NCBI RefSeq assembly: GCF_000374145.1
Contig: NZ_KB893653.1
Span: 977,923-1,041,922, forward strand
Reading direction: 5' to 3'
Length of the DNA: 64,000 bases
Origin: Neomegalonema perideroedes DSM 15528
GTDB lineage: Bacteria > Pseudomonadota > Alphaproteobacteria > Rhodobacterales > Rhodobacteraceae
The notes under the pieces were generated by a model, which made no database searches, was not told the origin of the DNA, and saw only the letters and a list, made by a program, of their open reading frames with translations. A program made the position numbers and the translations under genes. How positions within the stretch are numbered: position 1 is the stretch's first letter; each line of letters begins with the position of its first letter. This document shows positions 1-10,344 of this stretch, piece after piece.

Positions 1-816
<816 letters not shown>

Positions 817-884
817 TCCTCCTGCGCTTTGATTCCCTTACGCGACGCGCCTTGGCCGCCGCCATTCCCGGAGGATGACCCGCC

Positions 885-2198
885 ATGGCCGCCGGCCGCG
901 AGAAAAGCCTGAGAAGGACGCTCGCTCAGCTCGGCCTCGGCGCCTTGGTCGTCGGGGGGGCGGCGATGATGCTGCTCGACGCCTCGGGGGATCCCCGCGT
1001 GGAGCGCGCCAAGCAGGCCGCCGCCGAAAAAGCCGCGCCCGCTCTGGAGGTCGCCGCGGGACCGGTGCGCTTCTTCAGCGGGCTCTTCGCCCGCTCGCGC
1101 ACCGCCTTCAGCATCACCGCCGAGAACGCCCGTCTGCGCGCCGAGGTCGAGACTCTGCGCAGCTGGCGCGATTACGCCATGCGGGTTCAGCAGGAGAACG
1201 AGCGTCTGCGCGGGCTGAACAACGTGCGTCCGCCTTTGCGAGTGCTGAGCGTGGTGGGGCAGGTCATCGCCGATTCGGCGGATCAGGCCACCCAGACGGC
1301 CCTCGTCAGCGTGGGCTCCGCCGACGGCGTGCATGAGGGCTCGGCGGCGCTCAGCGGAGACGGCCTGATCGGGCGGGTGCTGGCCGTGGGCGAACGCTCC
1401 TCGCGGCTGCTGCTGCTCACCGACACGCGCAGCCGCATTCCGGTGCGCGTCGAGCCCGCCGGACATCGCGCCCTCCTCGCCGGAGACGGCGGCGATCAGC
1501 CCAAACTCGTCTTCATGCAGCAGAACGTCCGTCTGAATCACGGCGACCGCGTGGTGACCTCCGGAGACGGCGGCGTCTTGCCGCGCGGCGTGGAGGTGGG
1601 CGTCGTGGCGGCGGGCGCGGGCGGAGAGCCCCGCGTGCAGCTCAAGGCCGCCACCAGCGGCATGGAGTTCGTGCGCATTCTGCGTCAGCACGCCGATCTG
1701 GAGATCAATCCCACGGCGGGCGTCATCTTCGGCGCGCCGGGCGGCGGCGGCCTGAGCTTCGGCGGGCGCCGGGAGCAGGATTCCGACGCGCCCGTGGCGC
1801 CGCCTCTGCCTCAGGCCGCCGCGCCCGCGCCGGCTCCGCCCGCCGCGAATCGTCCGCCGCAATCGGCGGCCGCCGCGTCGCCGCGCCCGCCCGCCCCGGC
1901 CTCCTCCCCGACGGGCGCCGTCCCCGCGCCGATCCTCCAGCAGGCGCCTTTGATTCAGCAGGCCCCGGTTCCGGCTCAGCCGACTTCGCCGCCGCCCGTC
2001 TATTCCGTGGCGCAGCCGCCCGCCGTTCCGCCGCCTGCGGCTCCGCCGCCCGCCCCGCCGCCGATCTACGCCCCGGCGCTCCCGGCGAGGAGCGGCCCCC
2101 CGATCTACGATCCCGGCGGGCCTCTGATCTTTCCGCCGCCTGCGGCGGGCGAGCCCACGCCGGGCGTCCGGCTCGATCCCCCGACGGTCTGGCCGTGA
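885..2198 (+). CDS. mreC: Rod shape-determining protein MreC with long Pro/Ala-rich C-terminal tail
   Basis: Periplasmic elongasome scaffold of 437 aa. An N-terminal membrane anchor (about residues 15-35) is followed by a coiled-coil segment rich in Glu/Arg/Leu (about 75-115) and the MreC beta-domain (about 120-290, with GDGLIGRVLAVG and NHGDRVVTSG). From about residue 301 to the end there is a 137-residue low-complexity tail of Pro and Ala with PPxY-like pieces (PPPVYSV, PPPIYAP, GPPIYDP). Typical MreC proteins are about 280-350 aa; Pro-rich tails occur in alphaproteobacterial MreC, but this one is long. The ATG start has GGAGG about 9 nt upstream. The stop overlaps the mreD start (GTGA). 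Confidence 0.93.
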   Translation: MAAGREKSLRRTLAQLGLGALVVGGAAMMLLDASGDPRVERAKQAAAEKAAPALEVAAGPVRFFSGLFARSRTAFSITAENARLRAEVETLRSWRDYAMRVQQENERLRGLNNVRPPLRVLSVVGQVIADSADQATQTALVSVGSADGVHEGSAALSGDGLIGRVLAVGERSSRLLLLTDTRSRIPVRVEPAGHRALLAGDGGDQPKLVFMQQNVRLNHGDRVVTSGDGGVLPRGVEVGVVAAGAGGEPRVQLKAATSGMEFVRILRQHADLEINPTAGVIFGAPGGGGLSFGGRREQDSDAPVAPPLPQAAAPAPAPPAANRPPQSAAAASPRPPAPASSPTGAVPAPILQQAPLIQQAPVPAQPTSPPPVYSVAQPPAVPPPAAPPPAPPPIYAPALPARSGPPIYDPGGPLIFPPPAAGEPTPGVRLDPPTVWP

Positions 2199-2710
2199 GG
2201 CTCGGCGGCGCCCGCTCCGGCGCGCCCCGGACGACGCTCGGCGCGGCGGCGGGGCTGCTCGTCACGATGCTTCTGGCCGTGCTGCTCGACGCGGCGCCGG
2301 GCTCGGGGCCGATGGTCGCGCCGCTGCCGGCGGTGGTCTTGTTCTTCTGGATCACCCATCGCCCGGAGGCGACGCCGCTCTGGATCTCCTTTTTATTCGG
2401 CGCCTTGCTCGACGTGCTGACGGGCGGCGTCCTCGGGGTGAACGCTCTGGCGCTGATGGGGGCGCATTTTCTGGCGGGGCGTCTGGTCTCGGGCTATGCG
2501 CTGTTTTGGATGCGCTGGGCGATCTGCGCGCTTTATCTGGCGGTTTATCTGGGGCTCGGCTGGCTTTTGGCCTCCATGGCGCAATTCGGCGCCGCGCCTT
2601 TGGGGAACGCGCCGCAGCGCTGGATCTTCGGCGTTTTATGGCATCCTCTGCTGGAGGCTCCCTTGCGCCGTCTTTTCGGGGGCCGCATGGCGGCGACGGA
2701 GCGGCGCTGA
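2195..2710 (+). CDS. mreD: Rod shape-determining protein MreD
   Basis: Integral membrane partner of MreC in the cell-elongation complex, 171 aa, with about five hydrophobic helices. The GTG start overlaps the mreC stop by 4 nt (GTGA), which argues for translational coupling. The motif LFGALLDVLTGGVLGVNAL matches the conserved MreD region (F-G-x-x-x-D-x-x-x-G-x-x-G). The gene is small and poorly conserved in sequence, but its position between mreC and mrdA makes the call safe. Confidence 0.9.
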   Translation: MRLGGARSGAPRTTLGAAAGLLVTMLLAVLLDAAPGSGPMVAPLPAVVLFFWITHRPEATPLWISFLFGALLDVLTGGVLGVNALALMGAHFLAGRLVSGYALFWMRWAICALYLAVYLGLGWLLASMAQFGAAPLGNAPQRWIFGVLWHPLLEAPLRRLFGGRMAATERR

Positions 2711-2805
2711 AGCCGCGTTGACGGGGATATGATCTTCGGGAGCGTTGCAAGCGGCGGGTTTTCGGGCGATCTGAAGAACTTGGGACATCCCACGGGAGGC
2801 GCGCC

Positions 2806-4698
2806 ATGAGAGACGAGGAACTGCGCGGGCAGGAGATGGGGCGCAAGCGCTTCACCCGTCGGGTTTTGCTGCTGGGCGGCGTTCAGGGCCTCGTCGGGGC
2901 GGGGCTGGCGGCGCGGATGTATCACCTTCAGGTGGTCGAATCGCCGCAGCACCGGGCCGCCGCCGACCGCAACCGCTTCGACGACAGCATGATCGCGCCG
3001 CCGCGCGGCCAGATCGTCGACCGCTTCGGGCGCCCTCTGGCGGTGAATAAGCAGAATTACCGCCTCTTCGTCTCGCGCGACGGCTCGCCGGACGTGGAGG
3101 AGACCCTCGCGCAATTGGCGCGGCTCATCGATCTGCCGGAGCATCGCCGTCAAAAGGCTCTGCGCGAATTGCGCACCGGCAGCCGCTTCGCGCCGGTGAT
3201 GGTCGCCGAGAATCTCACTTGGGACGAATTCGCCCTCGTCAACGCCAACGCCCCCGCCTTGCCGGGCGTCACGCCGGACGTGGGCTGGATGCGCGATTAT
3301 CCGCAGAAGGATTCCTGCGCCCATGTGGTGGGCTACGTCGCCACGCCCTCGCAGCAGGATCAGGAGGCCGATCCCGAGAACCGCCGCCTGCTGCTGCTGC
3401 CGAGCATGAAGATCGGCAAGAACGGCGTCGAGCGCACCGAAGACCCCATTCTGCGCGGCAAGGCGGGCGCCCGCCGCGCCGAGGTCAACGTGCGCGGACA
3501 GGTCATCCGCGAGATCAGCCGCGACGACGGCGAACGCGGCGCCGAGCTCACTTTGACCCTCGACGCCGATCTGCAGAAATACGCCATGGAGCGCATGGGC
3601 GACTATAGCGGCTCGGTGGTGGTGATGGACGTGCGCACGGGCGATCTGATCGTGCTGGCCTCCATGCCGGGCTACGACCCCAATCCCTTCGTGGGCGGCA
3701 TCAGCCACGCCGCATGGCGCGCGCTCAACGAGGATCCTCTGCGCCCGCTCAACAACAAGGCCGTGGCGGGCTCTTACGCGCCGGGCTCGACCTTCAAGAT
3801 GATCGTGGCTCTGGCGGGTCTCGATTCGGGGATGATCTCGCCGCAGCATACGGTCTTCTGCAATGGGCGAATGCCTTTGGGCGACCATATCTTCCATTGC
3901 TGGAAGCGCGGCGGCCACGGGGCGGTCGACATGAACCGCGCCATCAAGGAATCCTGCGACGTCTATTTCTACGACGTCGCCCGCCGCATGGGCGTCGACC
4001 GCATCGCCGAGGTCGGGCGCAAATTCGGCGTGGGCGAGGCGCCGGACGTCGCCTTGCCCTATGTGCGGCCGGGCGTCATGCCGGACCGCGCCTGGCATCT
4101 GGCGAAATACGGCTACGGCTGGCCGCAGGGCCAGACGCTCAACGTGAGCATCGGGCAGGGCTACGTCGAGATGACGCCGCTGCAATTGGCGCTGATGACC
4201 GCCTCTTTCGCCAATGGCGGCTATGGCGTGACGCCGCGTCTGGTCAAGGCGATCAACGGCGAGGAGGTCAAGCTGGAGCCTCTGGTGGATCTCGGCTTCC
4301 GCCGCGCCCATATCGAGGCCATGCAGCGCTCCATGGACGCCGTCTGCAACGAGCAGCGCGGCACCGGCTATAACGCCCGCATCAAGCTGGCGGGCTATGA
4401 GATGGCGGGCAAGACCGGCACGGCTCAGGTGCGGCGCATCACCGCCGCCGAGCGCGCCCGGCGCGTGCGGGCCAATGAGGAGCTTCCGCGCCATCTGCGC
4501 GACCACGCCTTGTTCGTGGCCTACGCGCCGCGCCATGATCCGCGCTACGCCTGCTCGATCATCGTGGAGCATGGCGGCGGCGGTTCGGCGGTGGCGGCGC
4601 CCATGGTCCGCGACATTCTGACCCGGCTGATGACGCGTCCGCCGCCCTCCGAGGCCGCCGGAGCCTCCGAGGAAGTCGGCCAAGGGAGAGCCGGATGA
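2806..4698 (+). CDS. mrdA: Penicillin-binding protein 2 (peptidoglycan DD-transpeptidase)
   Basis: Class B PBP of the elongasome, 630 aa, cross-linking lateral-wall peptidoglycan made by RodA. A short cytoplasmic tail and one membrane segment (about residues 20-38) precede the dimerisation domain (about 60-230) and the transpeptidase domain. The three active-site motifs are in place: SxxK as PGSTFKM with Ser328, SxN-type SCD at 383-385, and KTG at 536-538 in AGKTGTAQV. The ATG has GGGAGG about 7 nt upstream. The stop overlaps the rodA start as ATGA. Length is normal for PBP2. Confidence 0.96.
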   Translation: MRDEELRGQEMGRKRFTRRVLLLGGVQGLVGAGLAARMYHLQVVESPQHRAAADRNRFDDSMIAPPRGQIVDRFGRPLAVNKQNYRLFVSRDGSPDVEETLAQLARLIDLPEHRRQKALRELRTGSRFAPVMVAENLTWDEFALVNANAPALPGVTPDVGWMRDYPQKDSCAHVVGYVATPSQQDQEADPENRRLLLLPSMKIGKNGVERTEDPILRGKAGARRAEVNVRGQVIREISRDDGERGAELTLTLDADLQKYAMERMGDYSGSVVVMDVRTGDLIVLASMPGYDPNPFVGGISHAAWRALNEDPLRPLNNKAVAGSYAPGSTFKMIVALAGLDSGMISPQHTVFCNGRMPLGDHIFHCWKRGGHGAVDMNRAIKESCDVYFYDVARRMGVDRIAEVGRKFGVGEAPDVALPYVRPGVMPDRAWHLAKYGYGWPQGQTLNVSIGQGYVEMTPLQLALMTASFANGGYGVTPRLVKAINGEEVKLEPLVDLGFRRAHIEAMQRSMDAVCNEQRGTGYNARIKLAGYEMAGKTGTAQVRRITAAERARRVRANEELPRHLRDHALFVAYAPRHDPRYACSIIVEHGGGGSAVAAPMVRDILTRLMTRPPPSEAAGASEEVGQGRAG

Positions 4699-5852
4699 GC
4701 TTTTTCGACGAAGCCCCCCGCCAGAGGCTGAGCCTGCCCGCGCGGTTCCTCAGGCTGCACTGGCCCTTGATCGCGCTGATCGCCGCCGTGGCGACGGTGG
4801 GATTCTTCATGATGCATTCCGTGGGGCGCGGACAAGCGCCTTGGGCGCAGCAGCAGATGACGCGCTTCATCGTCGGCGGGGGGCTGATGGTGGCCATCGC
4901 CCTCGTGGACGTGCGCTTCTGGCGCAAGATCGCTTATCTGGCCTATGCGGCGGGAGTCGCGGGGCTGGTGGCGGTGGACGTCATGGGCGTGGTGGGCATG
5001 GGCGCCCAGCGCTGGATCGACTTCGGATTCGTCCGCTTCCAGCCTTCCGAGCTGATGAAGGTGGCTTTGGTTCTGGCTCTGGCGCGCTATTACCACGACA
5101 TCGGCCCTGTGCGGGCGGGCAAGCTGCTCTGGCTGATCCCGGCTCTGCTGATGATCGCGGCGCCCTGCGCTCTGGTGCTGATTCAGCCGGATCTCGGCAC
5201 GGCGGTGCTGCTGGGCTTAGGCGGATTCTCGGCCATGTTCCTCGCCGGGGCGAGCTGGTGGTTCTTCATCCTGATGGCTTTAGGGCTGGGCGGCGCGATC
5301 TGGGCGGTCTTCGCCTCTCAGGGGACCGACTGGCAATTGCTGCGCGATTACCAATATCGCCGCATCGAGGTCTTCCTCGATCCCACGCAGGATCCTCAGG
5401 GCGCGGGCTACCACATCAATCAGTCGATGATCGCCTTCGGCTCGGGGGGCGTGGAGGGCAAGGGCTATATGGCGGGTTCTCAGACGCAGCTCGATTTTCT
5501 GCCCGAAAAGCGCACGGACTTCATCTTCACCACCTTCGCCGAGGAATTCGGCATGATCGGCGCGGTGAGCCTTCTGGCGCTCTATACGCTGCTGGTCTGG
5601 ATGTGCCTCGCGAGCGCCCTGCGCATCCGCCATAGCTTCGGGCGGATTCTGGCGGGCTCTCTGGCCATGGCCTTCTTCTGCTATTACGGAATCAACATGG
5701 CCATGGTGATGGGGCTGGCGCCGGTGGTGGGCGTGCCTTTGCCGCTGATCTCCTATGGCGGCACCTCGATGATCGCGCTGATGTGCGCCTTCGGGCTGAT
5801 GCTCAGCGCCTTCGTCTATCGCGACGCGCCTTTCGACACGCGCAGGGGATAG
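4695..5852 (+). CDS. rodA: Peptidoglycan glycosyltransferase RodA (SEDS family)
   Basis: SEDS-family lipid II polymerase of the elongasome, 385 aa, with about ten transmembrane helices. Family landmarks are GAQRWIDFGFVRFQPSELMK in the central region, PDLGTAVL, PEKRTDFIFTTFAEEFG and PLISYGGTSM near the C-terminus. The ATG overlaps the mrdA stop by 4 nt, so PBP2 and RodA, which act as a pair, are translationally coupled. Last gene of the mre/mrd cluster; it converges on the hisZG gene across a structured repeat. Confidence 0.96.
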   Translation: MSFFDEAPRQRLSLPARFLRLHWPLIALIAAVATVGFFMMHSVGRGQAPWAQQQMTRFIVGGGLMVAIALVDVRFWRKIAYLAYAAGVAGLVAVDVMGVVGMGAQRWIDFGFVRFQPSELMKVALVLALARYYHDIGPVRAGKLLWLIPALLMIAAPCALVLIQPDLGTAVLLGLGGFSAMFLAGASWWFFILMALGLGGAIWAVFASQGTDWQLLRDYQYRRIEVFLDPTQDPQGAGYHINQSMIAFGSGGVEGKGYMAGSQTQLDFLPEKRTDFIFTTFAEEFGMIGAVSLLALYTLLVWMCLASALRIRHSFGRILAGSLAMAFFCYYGINMAMVMGLAPVVGVPLPLISYGGTSMIALMCAFGLMLSAFVYRDAPFDTRRG

Positions 5853-5881
5853 AGGGGGGAGCCGAAGCGTCTCCCGCCCAT

Positions 5882-5965
5882 GTTTGGCCGTTCGGACGCT
5901 TCAAGTTTTTGTTCGGCCGCGTTTTCGCGACGCGAAGCCGTTTCGGCCTCGCTGGAAAACGCTCA
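5882..5965. repeat. Structured intergenic repeat, copy A
   Basis: This roughly 84-bp element between convergent rodA and hisZG shares clear sequence with 32271-32355. Shared blocks are CGTTC..ACGCT, A(A/G)TTTTTGTTC, CGCG(C/T)TTTC(A/G)CGACGCGAA and CTCGC/TTCGC-(C/T)GGAAA(A/G)CGCTC. Each copy contains a stem-loop; here GCGAAGCC (5932-5939) pairs with GGCCTCGC (5945-5952) with one mismatch. It runs into the hisZG stop codon. This looks like a dispersed intergenic repeat that may also stop or process both converging transcripts. Confidence 0.6.
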
Positions 5966-7921
5966 GGCCCCCTTCAGCCGCGCCTCTAAAGCCTGAAGCG
6001 CCGTGGCCGCCCGCACGCCGATGGGGCGGGTCGTGGCGTAGAGACAGGCCTCGCTGGCCAGCATCGGCGGATGGGTGACGATCTTCAGATGATTGTCGCG
6101 CAGGGTCTCGCCGGTGGAGGTGATGTCCACGATCACATCCGCCGAGCCCGCCCCCGGAGCCGCCTCCGTCGCGCCGAGGCTCTCCACGATGACGTAGTTC
6201 ACCACGCCGCGCTCCTCGAAGAATTCGCGCGTGAGGTTGACGTATTTCGTCGCCACCCGCAGAGGCGCGCCCGTCGCGGCGAAGAGATGCGAAGCCACGT
6301 CGTCGAGGTCGCTCATATCCGAGACGTCGGCCCAGCATTGCGGCGCCGCCGCCACCAGATCCGCCCGTCCGAAGCCGAGCGCCGCCGCCTTGCGCAGCCG
6401 CGAACGCCAGTCCGCCACCTCCTCATTGACGAGATCCTCGCCGGTGACGCCCGCGTCGATCTCTCCGGCGGCGAGCCGATGGGCGATCTCGCCCGCCGAC
6501 ATCAGCCGCAGCTCGATTCCCTTCATGCCTTCGAGCCGCGCGGCGTATTCGCGGGCGCGGCCCACGTCGGTCACGGTCAGCCCGACCTTGGCGAAACGCT
6601 CCTGAAGCTGCTCGCGCAGCCGCCCCTTCGAGGGCAGCCCGAGCCGCAAAGGCGCATGATCGTCCGGCGCTTCGGCCAAGGGCGCGGCGGAGACGCTCGG
6701 GCGCGGATCGGGCGGCGCGATGAGATTGGCGAAGATGGTCGCGCCGATGGCGGGGATCCGCTGGGGGGCGCCCATGGCCTGAAGCAGCTCGCCGTAGCGC
6801 CCGCCGGAAGCGAGGATCTTCTCGCCGCTCCGCATGCGGATGCGGAAGAGGAAGCCGGAGTAATATTCCATCTTGGAGCGGAAGATCCCCCGGAAGCGCA
6901 GCTTATCCGCCGCGCCGATCAGGCGGTTCATGGCCTGGGCGCGCTTGCGCAGGGTCTCGACGGCGGCTTCCGCCTTGACGCCGGTCTCTTTGGCGAGGGC
7001 CTCCAGCCGGTCGGGGGCCTCCACGGCGGGACAATCGATGTCGAGCAGCCCCTCCATGAAGGCGAGCGAGGCCTGCGACAGCGCCGGAGCGAAGGCGTCC
7101 TCCGCCTCCTCGCGCAGCCGCCCGACGATTTCGTCTAAGGGCCGCTGTCCGATGAGCGGCCCGCCCGCCTCCTCGATGACGTCGGCGAGCACGGCGCGGG
7201 CTTCGGCGTCGGGCTCGCGGCCGGAAAGGGCGGTCAGAGCCGCGAAGCGCGCCACGCGGGGCAGGGAATCGATGAAGGCGAGGCGGCCCTCGCCGGGCCG
7301 GGAATAGCCCTCCATCAGGGCGCGGAACTGCGCGGGGCGCCAGTAATGCCGCCGCAGGCGCTGACGCCGGGCGCGGGGCAGGGCGGCGCCGTCGGTCAGG
7401 CGCAGGGCGTCGAGGGCGGCGTCGATGAGGGCGGTGTCGCCCATCTCCACCAGAGGCGCCGCCACGCCCGCCATGCGCAAAGCCTGAAGCGTGAGGGTCA
7501 GAGCCTCGACGTCGCCCTCGATTCCCTCGCTTCCGCCGAAGATCTCGAAGCCGACCTGACGCACCTCGCCGCGCTCGCGGCTCCAGGCGGGGCCGGAATA
7601 GGAATAGCGCCCCGCCGGAGCGGCGCCCCGCGCCATGCGCTCCAGATGATGCGTGGCGATGGGCACGGTGAAGTCCGGGCGCATGCAAAGCTCGCCCCCT
7701 TGCCCGTCGGCGAAGATATAGGCGTCGCCCCGGGTGCGCTCGCCATAGAGCCGCAGCATGGCCGAGGCGTCGAGCAGCGCCGGAGGGGCCACCACCGGGC
7801 AGCCCTGAGTCTGGAGCCAGTCGCGCATGGCCTTCTCGACGGCGTTCAGCCTTCCGAGCGCCGCGCCCGCGTAGAAATCGGCGGGGGCGGCGAGGGAGGG
7901 CGCGAGGGCGCGGGGGCTCAT
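5963..7921 (-). CDS. hisZG: Fused HisZ-HisG: ATP phosphoribosyltransferase regulatory and catalytic subunits in one chain
   Basis: First step of histidine synthesis (ATP + PRPP to phosphoribosyl-ATP). Residues 1 to about 400 form a HisZ domain, a HisS-like class II synthetase paralogue (motif pieces [39 protein letters not shown]). A Pro/Ala-rich linker of about 25 residues ([19 protein letters not shown]) leads into a complete short-form HisG from about residue 424 ([48 protein letters not shown]). HisZ and short HisG are normally separate polypeptides. The frame is open throughout and HisG has no Met of its own at the junction. The ATG overlaps the hisS stop (ATGA); a longer 683-aa reading would start inside hisS and is less likely. 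Confidence 0.9.
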   Translation of the reverse strand: MSPRALAPSLAAPADFYAGAALGRLNAVEKAMRDWLQTQGCPVVAPPALLDASAMLRLYGERTRGDAYIFADGQGGELCMRPDFTVPIATHHLERMARGAAPAGRYSYSGPAWSRERGEVRQVGFEIFGGSEGIEGDVEALTLTLQALRMAGVAAPLVEMGDTALIDAALDALRLTDGAALPRARRQRLRRHYWRPAQFRALMEGYSRPGEGRLAFIDSLPRVARFAALTALSGREPDAEARAVLADVIEEAGGPLIGQRPLDEIVGRLREEAEDAFAPALSQASLAFMEGLLDIDCPAVEAPDRLEALAKETGVKAEAAVETLRKRAQAMNRLIGAADKLRFRGIFRSKMEYYSGFLFRIRMRSGEKILASGGRYGELLQAMGAPQRIPAIGATIFANLIAPPDPRPSVSAAPLAEAPDDHAPLRLGLPSKGRLREQLQERFAKVGLTVTDVGRAREYAARLEGMKGIELRLMSAGEIAHRLAAGEIDAGVTGEDLVNEEVADWRSRLRKAAALGFGRADLVAAAPQCWADVSDMSDLDDVASHLFAATGAPLRVATKYVNLTREFFEERGVVNYVIVESLGATEAAPGAGSADVIVDITSTGETLRDNHLKIVTHPPMLASEACLYATTRPIGVRAATALQALEARLKGA

Positions 7922-9423
7922 TTCGCGTCTCCCTTCACGCGGGCGATGATCTCGCGCACCGTGGCGACCACCTCGCTGAAAGGAACCTCGCGCTGGGCGG
8001 GCTGAGCCTTCCATTCGTCGTTGGACGTGATCTGCGCCGCGAGCTGCGTCCCGAGCGCCAGATCCTTGATCTGCGCCACGCCGCGCGCCCGCTCGTCGGA
8101 GCCGACGATCACCGCCGCCGGAGCCGCGCGCTTATCGGCGTATTTGAGCTGCTTGCCCATATTGGTCCCGGAGCCGAGGAAGGTCTCGGCCCGGATTCCC
8201 GCCGCCCGGAGTTCGCCGCAAAGGGCCATGGTCTCGGCGATATGGGCGGGATCGAGGTTCAGCACCACCACCGGGCCGATGGTCTCCGCCCCGAGGGCGC
8301 CTTTGGCCTCCAGAGCCGCGAGCAGGCGATCCACGCCGATGGAGGCGCCCGTGGCCGGAGTCTTCTGCCCCGTGAAGCGCATGACGAGATCGTCGTAGCG
8401 TCCGCCGCCCGCCACCGAGCCGAAGCGCCGGAGCGCGCCTTTCTCGTCGCGGATTTCAAAGGTGAGTTCGGCCTCATAGACGGGTCCGGTGTAATAGCCG
8501 AGGCCGCGCACCACCGAGGGGTCGATCTTCAGCCGCTCCGGCCCATAGCCGAGCTTATCGAGGATCTCGGCGATGGTCTCCAGCTCCTGAACGCCTTCGA
8601 GCCCCGTCGCCGAGCCGCCCACCAATTCGCGCAAGCGCGCGCAGGTGGCGGCTCCGGTTTCGCGCTCCGCCGAAACGAAGCCGAGGATCAGATCCGCCTG
8701 TTCCTTCGCCAGCTTGGCGCCGGGGGTGAAATCGCCGGATTCGTCCTTGCGGCCCTCGCCGAGGAGCGCCCGCACGCCCTCTTCGCCGAGGCGGTCCATC
8801 TTGTCGACGGCGCGCAAGGTGATTCCGCGGCGGTTCTCTTGGGCCGCGTCCTCGCCCGCGAGCCCCGCCGCCTCCATCACGCCGGACAGCACTTTGCGGT
8901 TATTCACCCGCAGAACGTAATCCCCGCGCGAGACTCCCGCCGCCTCCAACGCGTCGGCGAGCATGGCGCAGATCTCGGCGTCCGCCGCGACGCTCGGGGC
9001 GCCCACGCTGTCGGCGTCGCATTGCCAGAATTCGCGGAAGCGCCCCGGCCCCGGCTTCTCATTGCGCCAGACCGGACCCATGGCGTAGCGCCGGTAGGGC
9101 GTCGGCAATTCGAGGCGATGCTGAGCCGCCACGCGCGCCAGAGGCGCCGTCATGTCGTAGCGCAGCGCCAGCCATTGGTCGTCCTCGTCGCGGAAGGCGA
9201 AGACGCCGCCTTCGGGACGATCCACGTCGGGCAGGAACTTGCCGAGGCTCTCGACGAATTCGAAGGCGGGGGTCTCCAGAGGATCGAAGCCGTAGCGATG
9301 ATAGACCTCCGCGATGCGCCCGAGCATCGCCCGGCGCGCCGAAGCCAAAGGTCCGAAGGAATCGCGCAAGCCTCGCGGCGCCTGCGCCTTCGGGCGCGGC
9401 GCGGGTTTCTGGGAAGCCGTCAT
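7918..9423 (-). CDS. hisS: Histidyl-tRNA synthetase
   Basis: Class II aminoacyl-tRNA synthetase, 501 aa, charging tRNA-His. Visible are class II motif 2 ([20 protein letters not shown]), the histidine-binding [14 protein letters not shown]-type segment ([14 protein letters not shown]), a GGGRYDDL motif and a C-terminal anticodon-binding domain (about 400-495). The N-terminus starts [18 protein letters not shown], a short basic extension. It heads a two-gene operon with the HisZG fusion, whose HisZ half is a paralogue of this protein. The 165-bp upstream gap to the divergent membrane-protein gene must hold the promoters of both. Confidence 0.95.
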   Translation of the reverse strand: MTASQKPAPRPKAQAPRGLRDSFGPLASARRAMLGRIAEVYHRYGFDPLETPAFEFVESLGKFLPDVDRPEGGVFAFRDEDDQWLALRYDMTAPLARVAAQHRLELPTPYRRYAMGPVWRNEKPGPGRFREFWQCDADSVGAPSVAADAEICAMLADALEAAGVSRGDYVLRVNNRKVLSGVMEAAGLAGEDAAQENRRGITLRAVDKMDRLGEEGVRALLGEGRKDESGDFTPGAKLAKEQADLILGFVSAERETGAATCARLRELVGGSATGLEGVQELETIAEILDKLGYGPERLKIDPSVVRGLGYYTGPVYEAELTFEIRDEKGALRRFGSVAGGGRYDDLVMRFTGQKTPATGASIGVDRLLAALEAKGALGAETIGPVVVLNLDPAHIAETMALCGELRAAGIRAETFLGSGTNMGKQLKYADKRAAPAAVIVGSDERARGVAQIKDLALGTQLAAQITSNDEWKAQPAQREVPFSEVVATVREIIARVKGDAK

Positions 9424-9588
9424 TGGTTGATCCGCCCTCTTGTGGTTCGGCGGCGCTTATAGCGCATAGGCCCCGCTCCGCCAAGGCGGGCGGGCCTCGG
9501 AAGGGCCGGGAAAGCCGCCCGCCTTGCTCCGAATCGGGAAAGGCGCCAGAATCCTTAACGATCCTTTTCCTCACTCCGGAGCCCCGCC

Positions 9589-10302
9589 ATGAAGCTGAGC
9601 CGGTCGCAAATGGTCCTCTACGGGCTTTGGGGGCTTCTGGGAGTCTCGGCGCTGCTGGCGATCTATGAGCGGACATGGAGTCTGCTCTTCATCTCGGTGG
9701 TCACTTTTCTGCTAACCCTCGGGCCGCGCGTGGTGGAGACTTGGGCGGACATCCGCATTCCGCCGAGCTTCGTGGCGGCCATCGCGCTGTTCGTGCTGGG
9801 GACGATCTTCCTCGGCGAGGTCTTCGACTTCTACAACCGCTTCTGGTGGTGGGACGTCGTGATGCATTTCGGTTCGGCCATCGGCTTCGGCCTGATCGGC
9901 TTCGTGATCGTGCTGATGATGTTCAAGGGCGACGTCTACGCCGCGCCGCCTTCGCTGATCGCCATGTTCGCCTTCACCTTCGCGGTGAGCATCGGCGCCA
10001 TCTGGGAGATCTTCGAATATTTCATGGATCAGACCTTCGGCACGAATATGCAGAAATCCGGTCTGGTGGACACCATGAACGACCTCATCGTGGATTGCTG
10101 CGGCGCTTTTCTGGGAGCTTTGTCGGGCTATCTCTATCTGCGTCAGGAGCGCGCGGGCGGCTTCGCCTGGGTGATCCATGAATTCATCGAGGATAATCCG
10201 AAATTCTTCCCCAAGCGCGTGAAGCGCATCGCCGAGGAAAAGGCCGCCAAAGCTCAGAGCCTGCGCGGCGGGGCGCCTGCGAAAGATGCGGAGGGCGCGT
10301 AA
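9589..10302 (+). CDS. DUF2238/YjdF-like integral membrane protein
   Basis: A 237-aa membrane protein with about six hydrophobic helices and a basic, charged C-terminal tail (about 195-237). The conserved polar pattern inside the membrane part, FYNRFWWWDVVMHFGS, IWEIFEYFMDQTFG and DTMNDLIVDCCGAFLG, resembles the DUF2238 (YjdF) family. Function is unknown. It is divergent from hisS and precedes ruvC by about 40 bp without obvious functional link. Start: ATG at 9589 with GGAG upstream. Confidence 0.6.
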   Translation: MKLSRSQMVLYGLWGLLGVSALLAIYERTWSLLFISVVTFLLTLGPRVVETWADIRIPPSFVAAIALFVLGTIFLGEVFDFYNRFWWWDVVMHFGSAIGFGLIGFVIVLMMFKGDVYAAPPSLIAMFAFTFAVSIGAIWEIFEYFMDQTFGTNMQKSGLVDTMNDLIVDCCGAFLGALSGYLYLRQERAGGFAWVIHEFIEDNPKFFPKRVKRIAEEKAAKAQSLRGGAPAKDAEGA

Positions 10303-10318
10303 GGCGGCTCTGGCGCGC

Positions 10319-10333
10319 GTTCCATCTTCGTGC
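10319..10333 (+). promoter_or_regulatory. Candidate LexA (SOS) box upstream of ruvC
   Basis: GTTC-CATCTTC-GTGC matches the alphaproteobacterial LexA half-site pair GTTC-N7-GTTC at 7 of 8 fixed positions. It lies 11 bp upstream of the ruvC ATG, where a repressor could block the ruvCAB transcript. ruvCAB is a known SOS operon in related bacteria. The single mismatch and the lack of a visible -10 keep confidence moderate. Confidence 0.45.
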
Positions 10334-10344
10334 TAGTCCGGGGC

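Noticed and set aside
2545-4683. A 712-codon open frame opposite mrdA
   Set aside because: GC-rich shadow frame of a certain gene, no ribosome binding site and no family features.
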